NCBI GenBank assembly: GCA_934278925.1
Contig: CAKQWJ010000024.1
Span: 1-34,135 of the forward strand
Length of the DNA stretch: 34,135 nt
Reading direction: 5' to 3'
Origin: an uncultured Clostridia bacterium
Lineage (GTDB): Bacteria > Bacillota > Clostridia > Peptostreptococcales > Anaerovoracaceae
Numbering within the stretch: the stretch's first letter is position 1; the number at the start of each line of letters is the position of its first letter. The notes under the pieces are model-generated. The model was not told the origin of the DNA. It saw nothing but the letters and a program-made list of their open reading frames with translations, and ran no database searches. A program made the position numbers and the translations under genes. This document shows positions 1-7,750 of the stretch, one piece after another.

Positions 1-187
1 GAGTAGTGTAGTGACTATTCAAGTATACGGGTAAATCCACGTTGCTACAAATGTGAGGTCACTTCATATTGTCTAACACTCAATTAACACAAGCAAAATT
101 CTAGCAATATCAATGTTTTTCAATAGCAATCAACTTTCTAACGCTCAAATAACACTCGCCAACATTCACGATAATCCTATTTCCTAT
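1..187. other. AT-rich intergenic DNA with an imperfect direct repeat
   Basis: No gene is supported here. A roughly 29-base block at 72-100 recurs in altered form at 137-166 (both begin TCTAAC, then CTCAA, then TAACAC). The second copy ends in GCCAACATT, which resembles the closing arm of the tandem repeats that start at 188, so this may be decayed repeat DNA. Confidence 0.4.
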
Positions 188-703
188 TGTTGACGTGACT
201 CGACGAAGAATCAAGACTTTGCGGGCAGCAAGGCGCCAACATACTCACCCGCCAGCCTGAAAAATCCCAGTCATGTTGGCGTGAGCCGACGAAGGATCAA
301 GGCTTTGCGGGCAGCAAGGCGCCAACATGCCCGCCCGCCGGCCTGAAAAATCCCAGCCATGTTGGCGTGACTCAACGAAGGATTAAAGCTTTGCGGGCAG
401 CAAGGCGCCAACATACTCACCCGCCAGCCTGAAAAATCCCAGTCATGTTGGCGTGAGCCGACGAAGGATCAAGGCTTTGCGGGCAGCAAGGCGCCAACAT
501 ACTCGCCCGCCGGCCTGAAAATTCTTAGTCATGTTGGCGTGACCCGACGAAGGATCAAGGCTTTGCGGACAGCAAGGCGCCAACATTACCTCCAGCCGAC
601 CGAGAAAACCCGCCTCATGTTGGCGTGACCAGACGAAGGATTAAGGCTTTGCGGGCAGCAGGGCACCAACATGACCTCCTACCGGCAGCAAAGCATCCCG
701 CCA
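188..703. repeat. Six-copy tandem array of an 86-bp palindrome-ended repeat (family 1, left array)
   Basis: The sequence TGTTGGCG (TGTTGACG in unit 1) begins at 188, 274, 360, 446, 532 and 618, an exact 86-bp period. Each unit is a 56-base body bounded by ATGTTGGCG and its complement CGCCAACAT, followed by a 30-base linker. The body core reads GACGAAGGATCAAGG then CTTTGCGGGC. Units 2-4 are nearly identical; units 1, 5 and 6 drift, most of all in the linkers of units 5 and 6. The linkers are homologous to each other, so this is not a CRISPR array. A related array lies in inverted orientation at 33981-34135. Short reading frames crossing this stretch are not credible genes. Confidence 0.93.
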
Positions 704-710
704 ATCCGCC

Positions 711-755
711 AAAAAGACAGATTCCCACACCTTTCGTGTGGGAATCTGTCTTTTT
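711..755. terminator. Bidirectional intrinsic terminator after the HerA-like gene
   Basis: A perfect 20-bp stem (711-730 with 736-755) encloses the 5-base loop CTTTC. The arms begin with AAAAA and end with TTTTT, so a U-tract follows the hairpin in either direction. It lies 28 bases beyond the stop codon of the minus-strand ATPase gene and separates it from the repeat array. Confidence 0.9.
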
Positions 756-782
756 GCACCTATGTTTTTGCACCTATAATCT

Positions 783-2378
783 CTATTTCTTCGACTGGCT
801 CTGCAGTACCCCCAGCAGGCCCCGGGTCAGGACACTGGCCCCCACGGCCAGCAGCTCGGCTTCAATCCGATCCGCCCGGCGGCGGGCATCGGCTTCCGCC
901 TTTTCCTGTTGGCGCTCCTTCTTGCGAAGGGCCTGATCTTCCAGTTTCTGTTGGCGGCGCCGCTCCTCATCTTCCAATTTCTGAAGGCGCTTTTTCGCCG
1001 CCTCTTCCTCCTTCAGGCGCTGCTTCTCTGCGGCGGCCTCTTCTTTTTCCCGGATTTTGCGGTCGGCCTCCTCTTCCGCGGCGGCTTCTGCTTTTACCGC
1101 CTCCGCCGTCAATACTTCGTAGGCGGACTCGTTGTCCACGGAGTCGTCGTACTTCTCCATGCCGTCGTGCAGCATGGCTTTGGAGCGAAACATCGGATCC
1201 GGCGGCGCCATGGAGCTCTGGGGACAGATGATTTTCGTGCGCTCCACAACCGTCGGCACGCCCTCTTCGTCCAGGAAGGAGGTCAGCGCTTCGCCCACGC
1301 CCAGCTCCATGATGGCATCCTCCGTCTGGAACTCCGGATTGGCACGGAAGGTCTGAGCGGCGGTGCGCACCGCCTTCAGCTCCGCCGGCGTGTAGGCGCG
1401 CAAGGCATGCTGCACCCGATTGGAAAGCTGGGCCAGCACCGTGTCCGGAATATCGCTGGGGCTCTGGGTCACGAAATACACCCCCACGCCCCGGGAGCGA
1501 ATCAGTTTCACCGTCTGCTCGATTTTCTGCAGCAGCACCTTCGGCACATCTCGGAACAGCGTGTGGGCCTCATCGAAGAAAAATACCAGGCGCGGCTTGT
1601 CCAAGTCGCCGGATTCCGGCAGGCTTTCGAACAGCTCCGACAGCAGCCACAGAAGGAAAGTGGCGTACAGCGTCGGATTCTGCACCAGTTTCACCGAATC
1701 CAGCACGTTGATCATGCCCCGGCCATCGGCATCGGTGCGGATCCAGTCCTGAATGTCCAGGGCCGGCTCTCCGAAGAACAGGTCGCCGCCCTGCTGCTCC
1801 AAGGGCAGCAGCGCCCGCAGGATGGCTGCCACCGACTGAGGCGTAATGTTTCCGTAGGTCATCATGTATTCCGAGCGGTGCTCGCTCACGTAGTTCAGCA
1901 TGACCCGCAGATCCTTCAGGTCGGTCAGCAGAAGGCCCTTGTCATCGGCGATGCGGAACACGATGTGAAGGATGCCTTCCTGCACATCCGTCAGTCCCAG
2001 AATCCGGCTGAGAAGCTCCGGCCCCATCTCGCTGACGGTGACCCGGATGGGGTGACCGCCCTCCTGATAGATATCCCAGAAGGTGGTAGGATATTCCCGG
2101 TAAGTAAAAGTCTCCCGAAGGCCGAAACGGTCGATGCGCTTCTCCATATCCTCCGTGCTCTGCCCCGGTGCACAGATGCCCGCCACATCTCCTTTTACAT
2201 CGCACATGAACACCGGCACGCCCGCGTCGGAAAAGGATTCCGCCATCACCTTCATGGTGACCGTTTTGCCGGTTCCGCTGGCGCCGGAAATCAGCCCGTG
2301 GCGATTGCACATTTTCAGCACCATTTCCACCCGCTTGTCCCCCGTCAGACCCATATATATTCTTCCATTCTCATACAT
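783..2378 (-). CDS. HerA/YjgR-like ATPase (DUF853 family) with coiled-coil tail
   Basis: A 531-residue cytoplasmic P-loop ATPase. The Walker A motif GASGTGKT is near residue 33 and a Walker B-like segment, LVFFFDEAH, lies near residue 270, as in the DUF853 group typified by E. coli YjgR, whose precise role is unsettled. Relatives of HerA are hexameric DNA translocases; translocase activity here is inference. The last 110 or so residues are very rich in E, K, R, A and Q and should form a long coiled coil, an addition to the ATPase core. The start at 2378 is chosen because GGAGG sits 8 bases upstream. A longer reading frame opens at 2450, but a likely promoter (2418-2446) lies inside that extension. 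The gene stands alone between two terminators. Confidence 0.88.
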   Translation of the reverse strand: MYENGRIYMGLTGDKRVEMVLKMCNRHGLISGASGTGKTVTMKVMAESFSDAGVPVFMCDVKGDVAGICAPGQSTEDMEKRIDRFGLRETFTYREYPTTFWDIYQEGGHPIRVTVSEMGPELLSRILGLTDVQEGILHIVFRIADDKGLLLTDLKDLRVMLNYVSEHRSEYMMTYGNITPQSVAAILRALLPLEQQGGDLFFGEPALDIQDWIRTDADGRGMINVLDSVKLVQNPTLYATFLLWLLSELFESLPESGDLDKPRLVFFFDEAHTLFRDVPKVLLQKIEQTVKLIRSRGVGVYFVTQSPSDIPDTVLAQLSNRVQHALRAYTPAELKAVRTAAQTFRANPEFQTEDAIMELGVGEALTSFLDEEGVPTVVERTKIICPQSSMAPPDPMFRSKAMLHDGMEKYDDSVDNESAYEVLTAEAVKAEAAAEEEADRKIREKEEAAAEKQRLKEEEAAKKRLQKLEDEERRRQQKLEDQALRKKERQQEKAEADARRRADRIEAELLAVGASVLTRGLLGVLQSQSKK

Positions 2379-2417
2379 AAAATCATCCTCCGTCTTACGT
2401 CGATGCTTCTTTTCATC

Positions 2418-2446
2418 ATTATACGTGCTCCCGGGAAAGGGCGCAA
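2418..2446 (-). promoter_or_regulatory. Putative sigma-A promoter of the HerA-like gene
   Basis: On the minus strand, TTGCGC (2441-2446), a 17-base spacer and TATAAT (2418-2423). Transcription would start near 2411 and give a leader of about 30 bases. The -35 box borders the U-tract of the trkH terminator. Confidence 0.55.
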
Positions 2447-2485
2447 CCAAAAAGAGCGGCGCCCCCGCCGGAGTCGCCGCTCTTT
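2447..2485 (-). terminator. Intrinsic terminator of the trkA-trkH operon
   Basis: An 11-bp perfect stem (2475-2485 with 2451-2461) with a 13-base GC-rich loop. Read on the minus strand the hairpin runs into TTTTT. It starts 15 bases after the trkH stop codon. Confidence 0.88.
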
Positions 2486-2499
2486 ATTTTTGCCGTATA

Positions 2500-3966
2500 T
2501 TACGCTTTCTTGTAAGTGCTGTAGGCCAGCATGGTGAGAATCGGATAGATCTCCAGACGGCCCAGCAGCATGTCGATGCACATGACGATTTTCGAGAAAT
2601 CGCTGTACGCCGAGAAGTTGGACATCGGTCCCACCGCGTCGAAGCCCGGTCCGATGTTATTGAAGGTGGCCATCACCGCCGAGAAATTGGTGGTCATGGA
2701 GAATTCCTTCGGGTCCAGGGACACCAGCAGGAAGCTGATGATGACGATGAACACGTACAGCGCCAGGTAAGCCTGAACGTGCTGAATGGTCTTCTCGCTG
2801 ACCCGCTCTCCGTCGATTCGCACGGTCCGGATTTCCTCCGGATGGAATACGTTGTGCAGGTTTCGTCTGGCGGATTTGAATAAAATCAAAATTCGAGAAA
2901 CCTTGATGCCGCCGCCGGTACTTCCGGCACAGGCACCCACGAACATCAGGCAGATCAGGATGGTCTGGGAGAAATCCGGCCACAGATTGAAGTCCGCGGT
3001 GGAATACCCCGTGGTGGTGATGATGGATGCCACCTGGAAGGCTGCATCCCGTACGTTCTTGCCCAGCGGATGCGTGCTTCCGGAACGTATCAGGTTGGCG
3101 GCGATGCCGGCAATGCTGGCGAACACAATCAGTAAATACAGCCGCAGCTCTTCCCCTTTGACGGCCTCCTTAAAGCGCTTGTGGGCCATCATGTAGTACA
3201 CGCTGAAGTTGATGCCGAACAGCAGCATGAACACCGTGGTAATCCACTGAGCCATCGGTGTGTAGTCCGCGCATCCGGAATTCAGTACCGCAAAACCTCC
3301 GGTGCCGGCGGTTCCGAATGCGATACAGAAAGAATCGAAAGGCTTCATTCCCGAAAGAAGAAGCAGCACGATGTTGATTACGGTGAGAATTACGTAGATT
3401 CGATACAGCGCTGTGGCCGTATCCCGCATTCTCGGGACCATTTTGTTCACGGAAGGTCCCGGCGACTCGGCTCTCAGCAGGTGAAGGGAATATCCCTCGC
3501 CTTTGTGAGCCGAAGGAATGATGGCCAGGAAGAACACCAGCACGCCCATTCCGCCAATCCAGTGGCTGAAGGACCGCCAGAAAAGCAATCCCTTGCCCAG
3601 GCCCTCCACATCCGACACCACCGACGCTCCCGTGGTGGTGAAACCGGAAATAATCTCGAACAGGGCATCCACAAATCCCGGAATTCGTCCGGACAGGTAG
3701 AATGGCAGTGCCCCGACGATACTCAAAAGAATCCAGGCAAAAGCGGTTACCAGCATTCCCTCTTTGGCGTAGAAATTCATCCGGCGCCGAACGGATCCGG
3801 CATACATTAATAAGGACAGGGCGCCGGCGGCCGCCATGGCGCCGATGAATCCGATAACGGCCATCTGATCCCCCGTGTAGATGGCAACTCCCAGGGATGG
3901 TACCATGCACCCGATCTCGATGACGAGAATCCAGGAGCACACCCGCATCATTATCTTATAATTCAT
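2500..3966 (-). CDS. trkH: TrkH/KtrB-type potassium uptake channel subunit
   Basis: A 488-residue integral membrane protein forming the K+-conducting subunit of a Trk/Ktr system. The four pore-loop repeats are visible as TTGAS, TAGTGGFA, TTTGYST and GSTGGGIK; the glycine in each filter is the key ion-selectivity residue. Many hydrophobic helices occur throughout. The start is the ATG at 3966 (MNYKIMMRV). An in-frame TTG at 3990 would place GAGGAGG inside the protein, whereas from 3966 that Shine-Dalgarno lies about 15 bases upstream. The first 11 bases overlap the end of trkA, so the two are translationally coupled and should be made in a fixed ratio. Confidence 0.93.
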   Translation of the reverse strand: MNYKIMMRVCSWILVIEIGCMVPSLGVAIYTGDQMAVIGFIGAMAAAGALSLLMYAGSVRRRMNFYAKEGMLVTAFAWILLSIVGALPFYLSGRIPGFVDALFEIISGFTTTGASVVSDVEGLGKGLLFWRSFSHWIGGMGVLVFFLAIIPSAHKGEGYSLHLLRAESPGPSVNKMVPRMRDTATALYRIYVILTVINIVLLLLSGMKPFDSFCIAFGTAGTGGFAVLNSGCADYTPMAQWITTVFMLLFGINFSVYYMMAHKRFKEAVKGEELRLYLLIVFASIAGIAANLIRSGSTHPLGKNVRDAAFQVASIITTTGYSTADFNLWPDFSQTILICLMFVGACAGSTGGGIKVSRILILFKSARRNLHNVFHPEEIRTVRIDGERVSEKTIQHVQAYLALYVFIVIISFLLVSLDPKEFSMTTNFSAVMATFNNIGPGFDAVGPMSNFSAYSDFSKIVMCIDMLLGRLEIYPILTMLAYSTYKKA

Positions 3967-5341
3967 CCGTTTCTTCTTTATCCTCCTCAAAAATATCGTT
4001 CAGCTGTATAATCGGCATGGATCCGTTGGATACCACGATTACACGGTCTCCCGGCTGGAAGTAGCTGTTTCCCCCCGGGAATTCGATCTTCCGGTCCCTC
4101 GTGATGGTGGCCAGAAGAATGTTCTTTTTAAATTCAATATCCTTCAGCGATTCATTGCAGTGCCAGGTGTCCTCGTTCACCTTGAACTCGTACGCCTGCG
4201 CTCTTCCGCCGGCGATGGAGTGCAAGGTCTCCGCCGCATCGGATCCGTTCTGCATGGCCCGCACGTACCGGAGAATGGTATTGCCGCAAAGAATCTTCGG
4301 TGTGATGACGCTGCCCACCGGCATGTTGGCAATCAGGGAAATATTCTCTCCCCGGCCCAGCTTGGTGACCACCTTCGGCACCTTCAGCTCGTTAGCGTAC
4401 AGGGACGTGATGACGTTCAGCTCGTCCATTCCGGTCATGGAGATAAAAGCATCTGCTTTCTCAATGTGTTCCCGGTCCAGCACCGACTCTTTGGAGGCGT
4501 CACCCTGAATGATGGTGGCGTCGTGAAGGCGGTCCGCCAGGTATTCACAGCGGTCTCTCCGCTGCTCGATAATCTTCACCCCGATGCGGTCGTCCTCCAG
4601 CCGCTTTGCCAGGTAGTAGGTAATCCGTCCGCCGCCGGTAATGGTGACGTTCCGGATTCGTTTGGTGACGATGTTCAGGTTGTGCAACAGCGTGGTGAGG
4701 TTGCTGGCGGAAGCGGTGACGTACACGTGATCTCCCTCCTGCAAAACAAATTCACCGGACGGAATGATGACCTCGTCCCGGCGAGCCACTACGCATACCA
4801 GAATCTGGCATTTCACGATATCCGCAATCTTGTACAGCGGCTTGTCGCAAATCGGACTGTTAGCGGTAACGTGCAGTTCCACCAGATCTACCAGTCCGTT
4901 GACGAATTCTTCCCGGCTCAGGAATCCCGGGTACCGAAGGAGACTGCTGATTTCGTGGGCCGTCTGGAATTCCGGATTAACGGTGAGGGACAGGCCCAGC
5001 TGTTCCTCCAGCATGTCCGTACTTTCCATGTATTCCGGAGAGCGAACCCGGGCGATGGTTGTGATGTCCGGATTCAATCCTTTTGCCGTAAGACAGGTGA
5101 GCAGATTGGTCTCGTCCTCACCGGTGGCCGCAATCAGCAGATCCGTCTGCCCGATGTTGGCGGCGCGAAGAACGCTCACCGATGCGCTGTTGCCCTCGAT
5201 GGACATCACGTCATACTGCTCCAAAGCCGCTTCCAAAGCGACAGAATTCTTATCGATTACCACCAGATCGTGCCCGTCTCTCGTGAGCTGATCCGCCAGA
5301 AGGTTTCCCACCTTACCGGTACCGGCAACAATAATCTTCAT
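3956..5341 (-). CDS. trkA: TrkA, NAD-binding regulatory subunit of potassium uptake
   Basis: A 461-residue cytoplasmic protein with two tandem RCK modules, the full-length TrkA arrangement rather than the single-module KtrA one. The first Rossmann motif is GTGKVG at residues 7-12 and a second begins at ITGGGRIT near residue 234. Each Rossmann fold is followed by an RCK_C-type segment. The protein forms a gating ring on TrkH and binds NAD(H) or ATP/ADP. AGGAGG lies 8 bases before the ATG. The gene is first in a two-gene operon with trkH. The intergenic stretch 5342-5547 is shared with the divergent DUF1015 gene. No c-di-AMP or other riboswitch is obvious in the short leader. Confidence 0.94.
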   Translation of the reverse strand: MKIIVAGTGKVGNLLADQLTRDGHDLVVIDKNSVALEAALEQYDVMSIEGNSASVSVLRAANIGQTDLLIAATGEDETNLLTCLTAKGLNPDITTIARVRSPEYMESTDMLEEQLGLSLTVNPEFQTAHEISSLLRYPGFLSREEFVNGLVDLVELHVTANSPICDKPLYKIADIVKCQILVCVVARRDEVIIPSGEFVLQEGDHVYVTASASNLTTLLHNLNIVTKRIRNVTITGGGRITYYLAKRLEDDRIGVKIIEQRRDRCEYLADRLHDATIIQGDASKESVLDREHIEKADAFISMTGMDELNVITSLYANELKVPKVVTKLGRGENISLIANMPVGSVITPKILCGNTILRYVRAMQNGSDAAETLHSIAGGRAQAYEFKVNEDTWHCNESLKDIEFKKNILLATITRDRKIEFPGGNSYFQPGDRVIVVSNGSMPIIQLNDIFEEDKEETDEL

Positions 5342-5386
5342 ATTTATATATCCTCCTGAAATAAGTATTCTTTAGGCATACTGTAG

Positions 5387-5395
5387 ATGATAACA
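5387..5395 (-). promoter_or_regulatory. Possible extended -10 promoter of trkA-trkH
   Basis: On the minus strand TGTTATCAT gives a -10 hexamer TATCAT preceded by the TGn extension. No good -35 box occurs at normal distance; TTGGTC is 21 bases upstream. The leader would be about 40 bases. Confidence 0.35.
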
Positions 5396-5457
5396 CAAAA
5401 CCGTGCCGGTAGCGACCAAAATATCGTAAAATCCTTATTTTTACCGAGTTTTTTCAG

Positions 5458-5486
5458 TTGAAATTCTATGCGATTTAAGAGATAAT
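5458..5486 (+). promoter_or_regulatory. Putative sigma-A promoter of the DUF1015 gene
   Basis: TTGAAA (5458-5463), a 17-base spacer and GATAAT (5481-5486). This predicts a start site near 5493 and a leader of about 55 bases ending in AGGAGG. Confidence 0.65.
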
Positions 5487-5547
5487 ATATTAAGTGTGAG
5501 CAATTTGACGCTCCATGTGATTTCATAACTAACAGGAGGACTTAATT

Positions 5548-6858
5548 ATGGCTAAATATGATTGGGGAACATTCGGATTCCATATTCCGGAAATCATGCT
5601 TCCAAAGGAAGGCACCGACTACAGCAAGTGGGCAGTAGTTGCTTGTGACCAGTACACTTCGGAACCGGAATATTGGGAACAGGTAGAGGAAATCGTTGGG
5701 GATGCACCATCCACTCTTCGCCTGATGCTTCCGGAAATTTTCCTGGGAAAAGAAGCGGAGGCGGAGAAGTCCGCAGACATCCGCAAGACCATGGATCAGT
5801 ATCTGGCAGACGGTACTCTCCGCACTCTGGAACCGGGCTGCATGCTCATCAAGAGAACCGCTGAGGGACGTACCCGTACCGGTCTGGTAATCGCTACGGA
5901 TCTGGAAGCGTATGACTTCAGCAAGGGATCCACTTCCCTGACCCGTGCAACCGAAGGCACTGTAATCGAAAGAATCCCACCTCGTCTGCGCATCCGTGAA
6001 GGTGCACCGATTGAGATGCCGCACATCCTGATTCTGATCGACGATCCGGACAAGAGCGTTATCGAGCCGCTGGTGAACGCACCTCAGACTCCGGTATATG
6101 ATACCGACCTGATGCTGGAGGGCGGACACATCACCGGTTCCTTCATCGCAGAGAAGGATCTGGAAGGCGCAAAGGATGCCCTGTCCGTACTCTTCGACAA
6201 AGCCGTTGAGAAGTATGGCGAAGGCAACGTGATTTTCCAGGCAATGGGCGACGGAAACCACTCCCTGGCAACCGCAAAGACCATGTGGGAGAACCTGAAG
6301 AAGACCCTGACTCCGGAAGAAGCGGAGAACCATCCGGCTCGCTACGCCCTGTGCGAGATCGAGAATATCCACGATGAGGGCATCGTATTCGAGCCGATTC
6401 ACCGTGTGATCTTCGCAAAGAAGGGTCAGTCCGGCATGGATCTGGTAAACGAGACCGTTGAACTGCTGCAGCAGGAGAACGGCGGTGCGCACCTGGCAGA
6501 AGACGGATATCAGGCAAAAGAAGGTGAGTTCGCAATTCCTTACGTTACCGGCGAGCAGCGCGGAACCATCGTTGTAACCGATCCGGCCAACAAGTTGGAA
6601 GTCGGCGCACTCCAGAACGCACTGGACGTTATCGTGAAGGAAAGAGAAGATGCGGACATCGACTACATCCACGGTTCCAAAGCCGTAGAGTCCCTGTCCA
6701 AGGAAGCCGGCAATGCAGGTTTCTACCTCCCGGCAATGGACAAATTCATGCTCTTCCCGGCAGTTGCCGCTGACGGCGCGCTGCCAAGAAAGACCTTCTC
6801 CATGGGCGAAGCCAACGAGAAGAGATACTACATCGAGAGCAGATACATCGGAAAGTAA
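5548..6858 (+). CDS. DUF1015 family protein
   Basis: A 436-residue soluble protein matching the DUF1015 family in length and in its opening pattern (GxHIPEIMLP, then WAVVACDQYTSEP) and the central segment MGDGNHSLATAK. The family is common in Clostridia. Its biochemical role is not established; genome context in other species has linked some members to serine or phosphoserine metabolism, but nothing in this window supports that. An AGGAGG lies 8 bases before the ATG. Codon choice leans strongly to GCA, GTA, AAG and GAA compared with neighbouring genes, a hint of high expression. It has its own promoter and terminator and so is monocistronic. Confidence 0.9.
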   Translation: MAKYDWGTFGFHIPEIMLPKEGTDYSKWAVVACDQYTSEPEYWEQVEEIVGDAPSTLRLMLPEIFLGKEAEAEKSADIRKTMDQYLADGTLRTLEPGCMLIKRTAEGRTRTGLVIATDLEAYDFSKGSTSLTRATEGTVIERIPPRLRIREGAPIEMPHILILIDDPDKSVIEPLVNAPQTPVYDTDLMLEGGHITGSFIAEKDLEGAKDALSVLFDKAVEKYGEGNVIFQAMGDGNHSLATAKTMWENLKKTLTPEEAENHPARYALCEIENIHDEGIVFEPIHRVIFAKKGQSGMDLVNETVELLQQENGGAHLAEDGYQAKEGEFAIPYVTGEQRGTIVVTDPANKLEVGALQNALDVIVKEREDADIDYIHGSKAVESLSKEAGNAGFYLPAMDKFMLFPAVAADGALPRKTFSMGEANEKRYYIESRYIGK

Positions 6859-6880
6859 TTCTTTGAATTAGCGGAAGAAA

Positions 6881-6922
6881 AAGCGGGTAATCGCAGCGGG
6901 GCTGCGGTTATCCGCTTTTTTA
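6881..6922 (+). terminator. Intrinsic terminator of the DUF1015 gene
   Basis: A 16-base arm (6881-6896) pairs with 6902-6917 with few mismatches around the loop CGGGG and is followed by a run of T. It begins 22 bases after the stop codon. Confidence 0.88.
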
Positions 6923-7000
6923 GAGTAGTTGGGTAAGGTTGCGATGAGGTTGCACGGCGTTCTATTCTCATTGTATGTACAGTTCGCCAAAATCCTCATG

Positions 7001-7270
7001 TGCCTAGATTTTTAAAGCGAATTCACGCTAATTTTCCAAAATGGGTGATTTAGCGTGAACGGATTTTGTCCGATTTCGCGAAATTCTAATTTTTGTGTTT
7101 TCAAGATGTCAATGCGTTCACGCTGATTGGCCTTTTTTCGCAGAAAAGCGTGAACCGAGGATTCAGCTGCTTCAGGAAAAGAGCGTTCTTGAACCTCTGG
7201 TTGAAAACGCATTCACGCTATTTGAAGCTTTGGGGGCGATTAGCGTGAACTCGCCGGAAAAATCTAGGCA
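7001..7270. repeat. Composite inverted-repeat element with three 40-bp dyads (family 2, copy 1)
   Basis: The element is bounded by TGCCTAGATTT (7001-7011) and its exact complement AAATCTAGGCA (7260-7270). Inside are three dyads of exactly 40 bases at 7021-7060, 7116-7155 and 7211-7250, spaced 95 and 95 bases apart. Each has arms of the form TTCACGCT and AGCGTGAA around an unconserved 22-24-base interior. A second copy lies at 25263-25546. The stretches between dyads share short blocks with that copy, for example GCGAAA followed by TCTAATTTT. No open reading frame, transposase or target duplication is evident, so a non-autonomous MITE-like element or a protein-binding array are both possible. 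Apart from this element and the two terminators, 6859-7364 contains nothing else that I can support. Confidence 0.85.
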
Positions 7271-7319
7271 TATTGAATTATGTTTTTATACGCAACTCTA
7301 ATTCGTGCTGTTCATCCAT

Positions 7320-7351
7320 AAAAAACGCTATGAACCTCTCGTCCATAGCGT
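7320..7351 (-). terminator. Intrinsic terminator of the two-gene unknown operon
   Basis: On the minus strand ACGCTATG and CATAGCGT (7344-7351 and 7325-7332) form an 8-bp stem with an 11-base loop, followed by TTTTTT. It lies 14 bases after the stop codon at 7365. Confidence 0.82.
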
Positions 7352-7364
7352 CCTTTCTATTTCT

Positions 7365-7727
7365 CTACTTCTCTACCTCGAAATCCGCATCCACGGCTTC
7401 TTCGATCTCGCCCTCGGCATCCACGAAAGGACGTTCCGGCATCTCGGAAAACTCCGGTGCTGCCTCCTGGGCCGCACGGAGCGCCGCTTCTTTTTCCAGC
7501 TGCTTCATCTTCTTCTCATACTCATCCGGATCGCCGTGCTCCGCAATCCATGCCGCATCCTTTTTGGAGGTTCCGATGAACAGGAACGCCGACGCCGCCA
7601 TGCTGGCGCACATCACCAGGCTCAAGGTGCTCCATCCCCGGAAAATCCCAAACGTGCCCAGGGCCACCCAGAACGCCATCACGATGGTGTAAAACTTCGG
7701 CTTATCTTCTCTATACAATCTTCTCAT
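7365..7727 (-). CDS. Small two-helix membrane protein of unknown function
   Basis: A 120-residue protein. Residues 1-12 are basic (MRRLYREDKPKF), followed by two hydrophobic helices at about 13-33 and 36-54. A cytoplasmic-looking charged tail then holds a short E/K/A-rich coiled-coil stretch and an acidic C-terminus. I do not recognise a family. The start at 7727 is preferred because AGGAGAG lies 7 bases upstream; the same frame stays open to 7820, but that part overlaps the upstream gene. It follows the zinc-ribbon gene by 23 bases and shares its promoter, so the two products may act together, possibly at the membrane. Confidence 0.7.
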   Translation of the reverse strand: MRRLYREDKPKFYTIVMAFWVALGTFGIFRGWSTLSLVMCASMAASAFLFIGTSKKDAAWIAEHGDPDEYEKKMKQLEKEAALRAAQEAAPEFSEMPERPFVDAEGEIEEAVDADFEVEK

Positions 7728-7750
7728 TCTCAACTCTCCTCGATCTTCGT

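Noticed and set aside
188..703. CRISPR array
   Set aside because: The 56-base bodies and 30-base linkers look like repeats and spacers, but the linkers are homologous copies of one another, and no cas gene is present.
625..1231. Plus-strand open frames starting in the repeat array and running over the HerA-like gene
   Set aside because: They cross a terminator and a well-supported minus-strand gene, and their products are low complexity.
2379..2450. N-terminal extension of the HerA-like protein
   Set aside because: A TATAAT box lies within it, the added residues are not typical of the family, and a good ribosome binding site supports the start at 2378.
7001..7270. CRISPR-like array made of 40-base dyads
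   Set aside because: There are only three units, the conserved parts are the dyad arms rather than a full repeat, and the inter-dyad DNA is conserved at the second locus.
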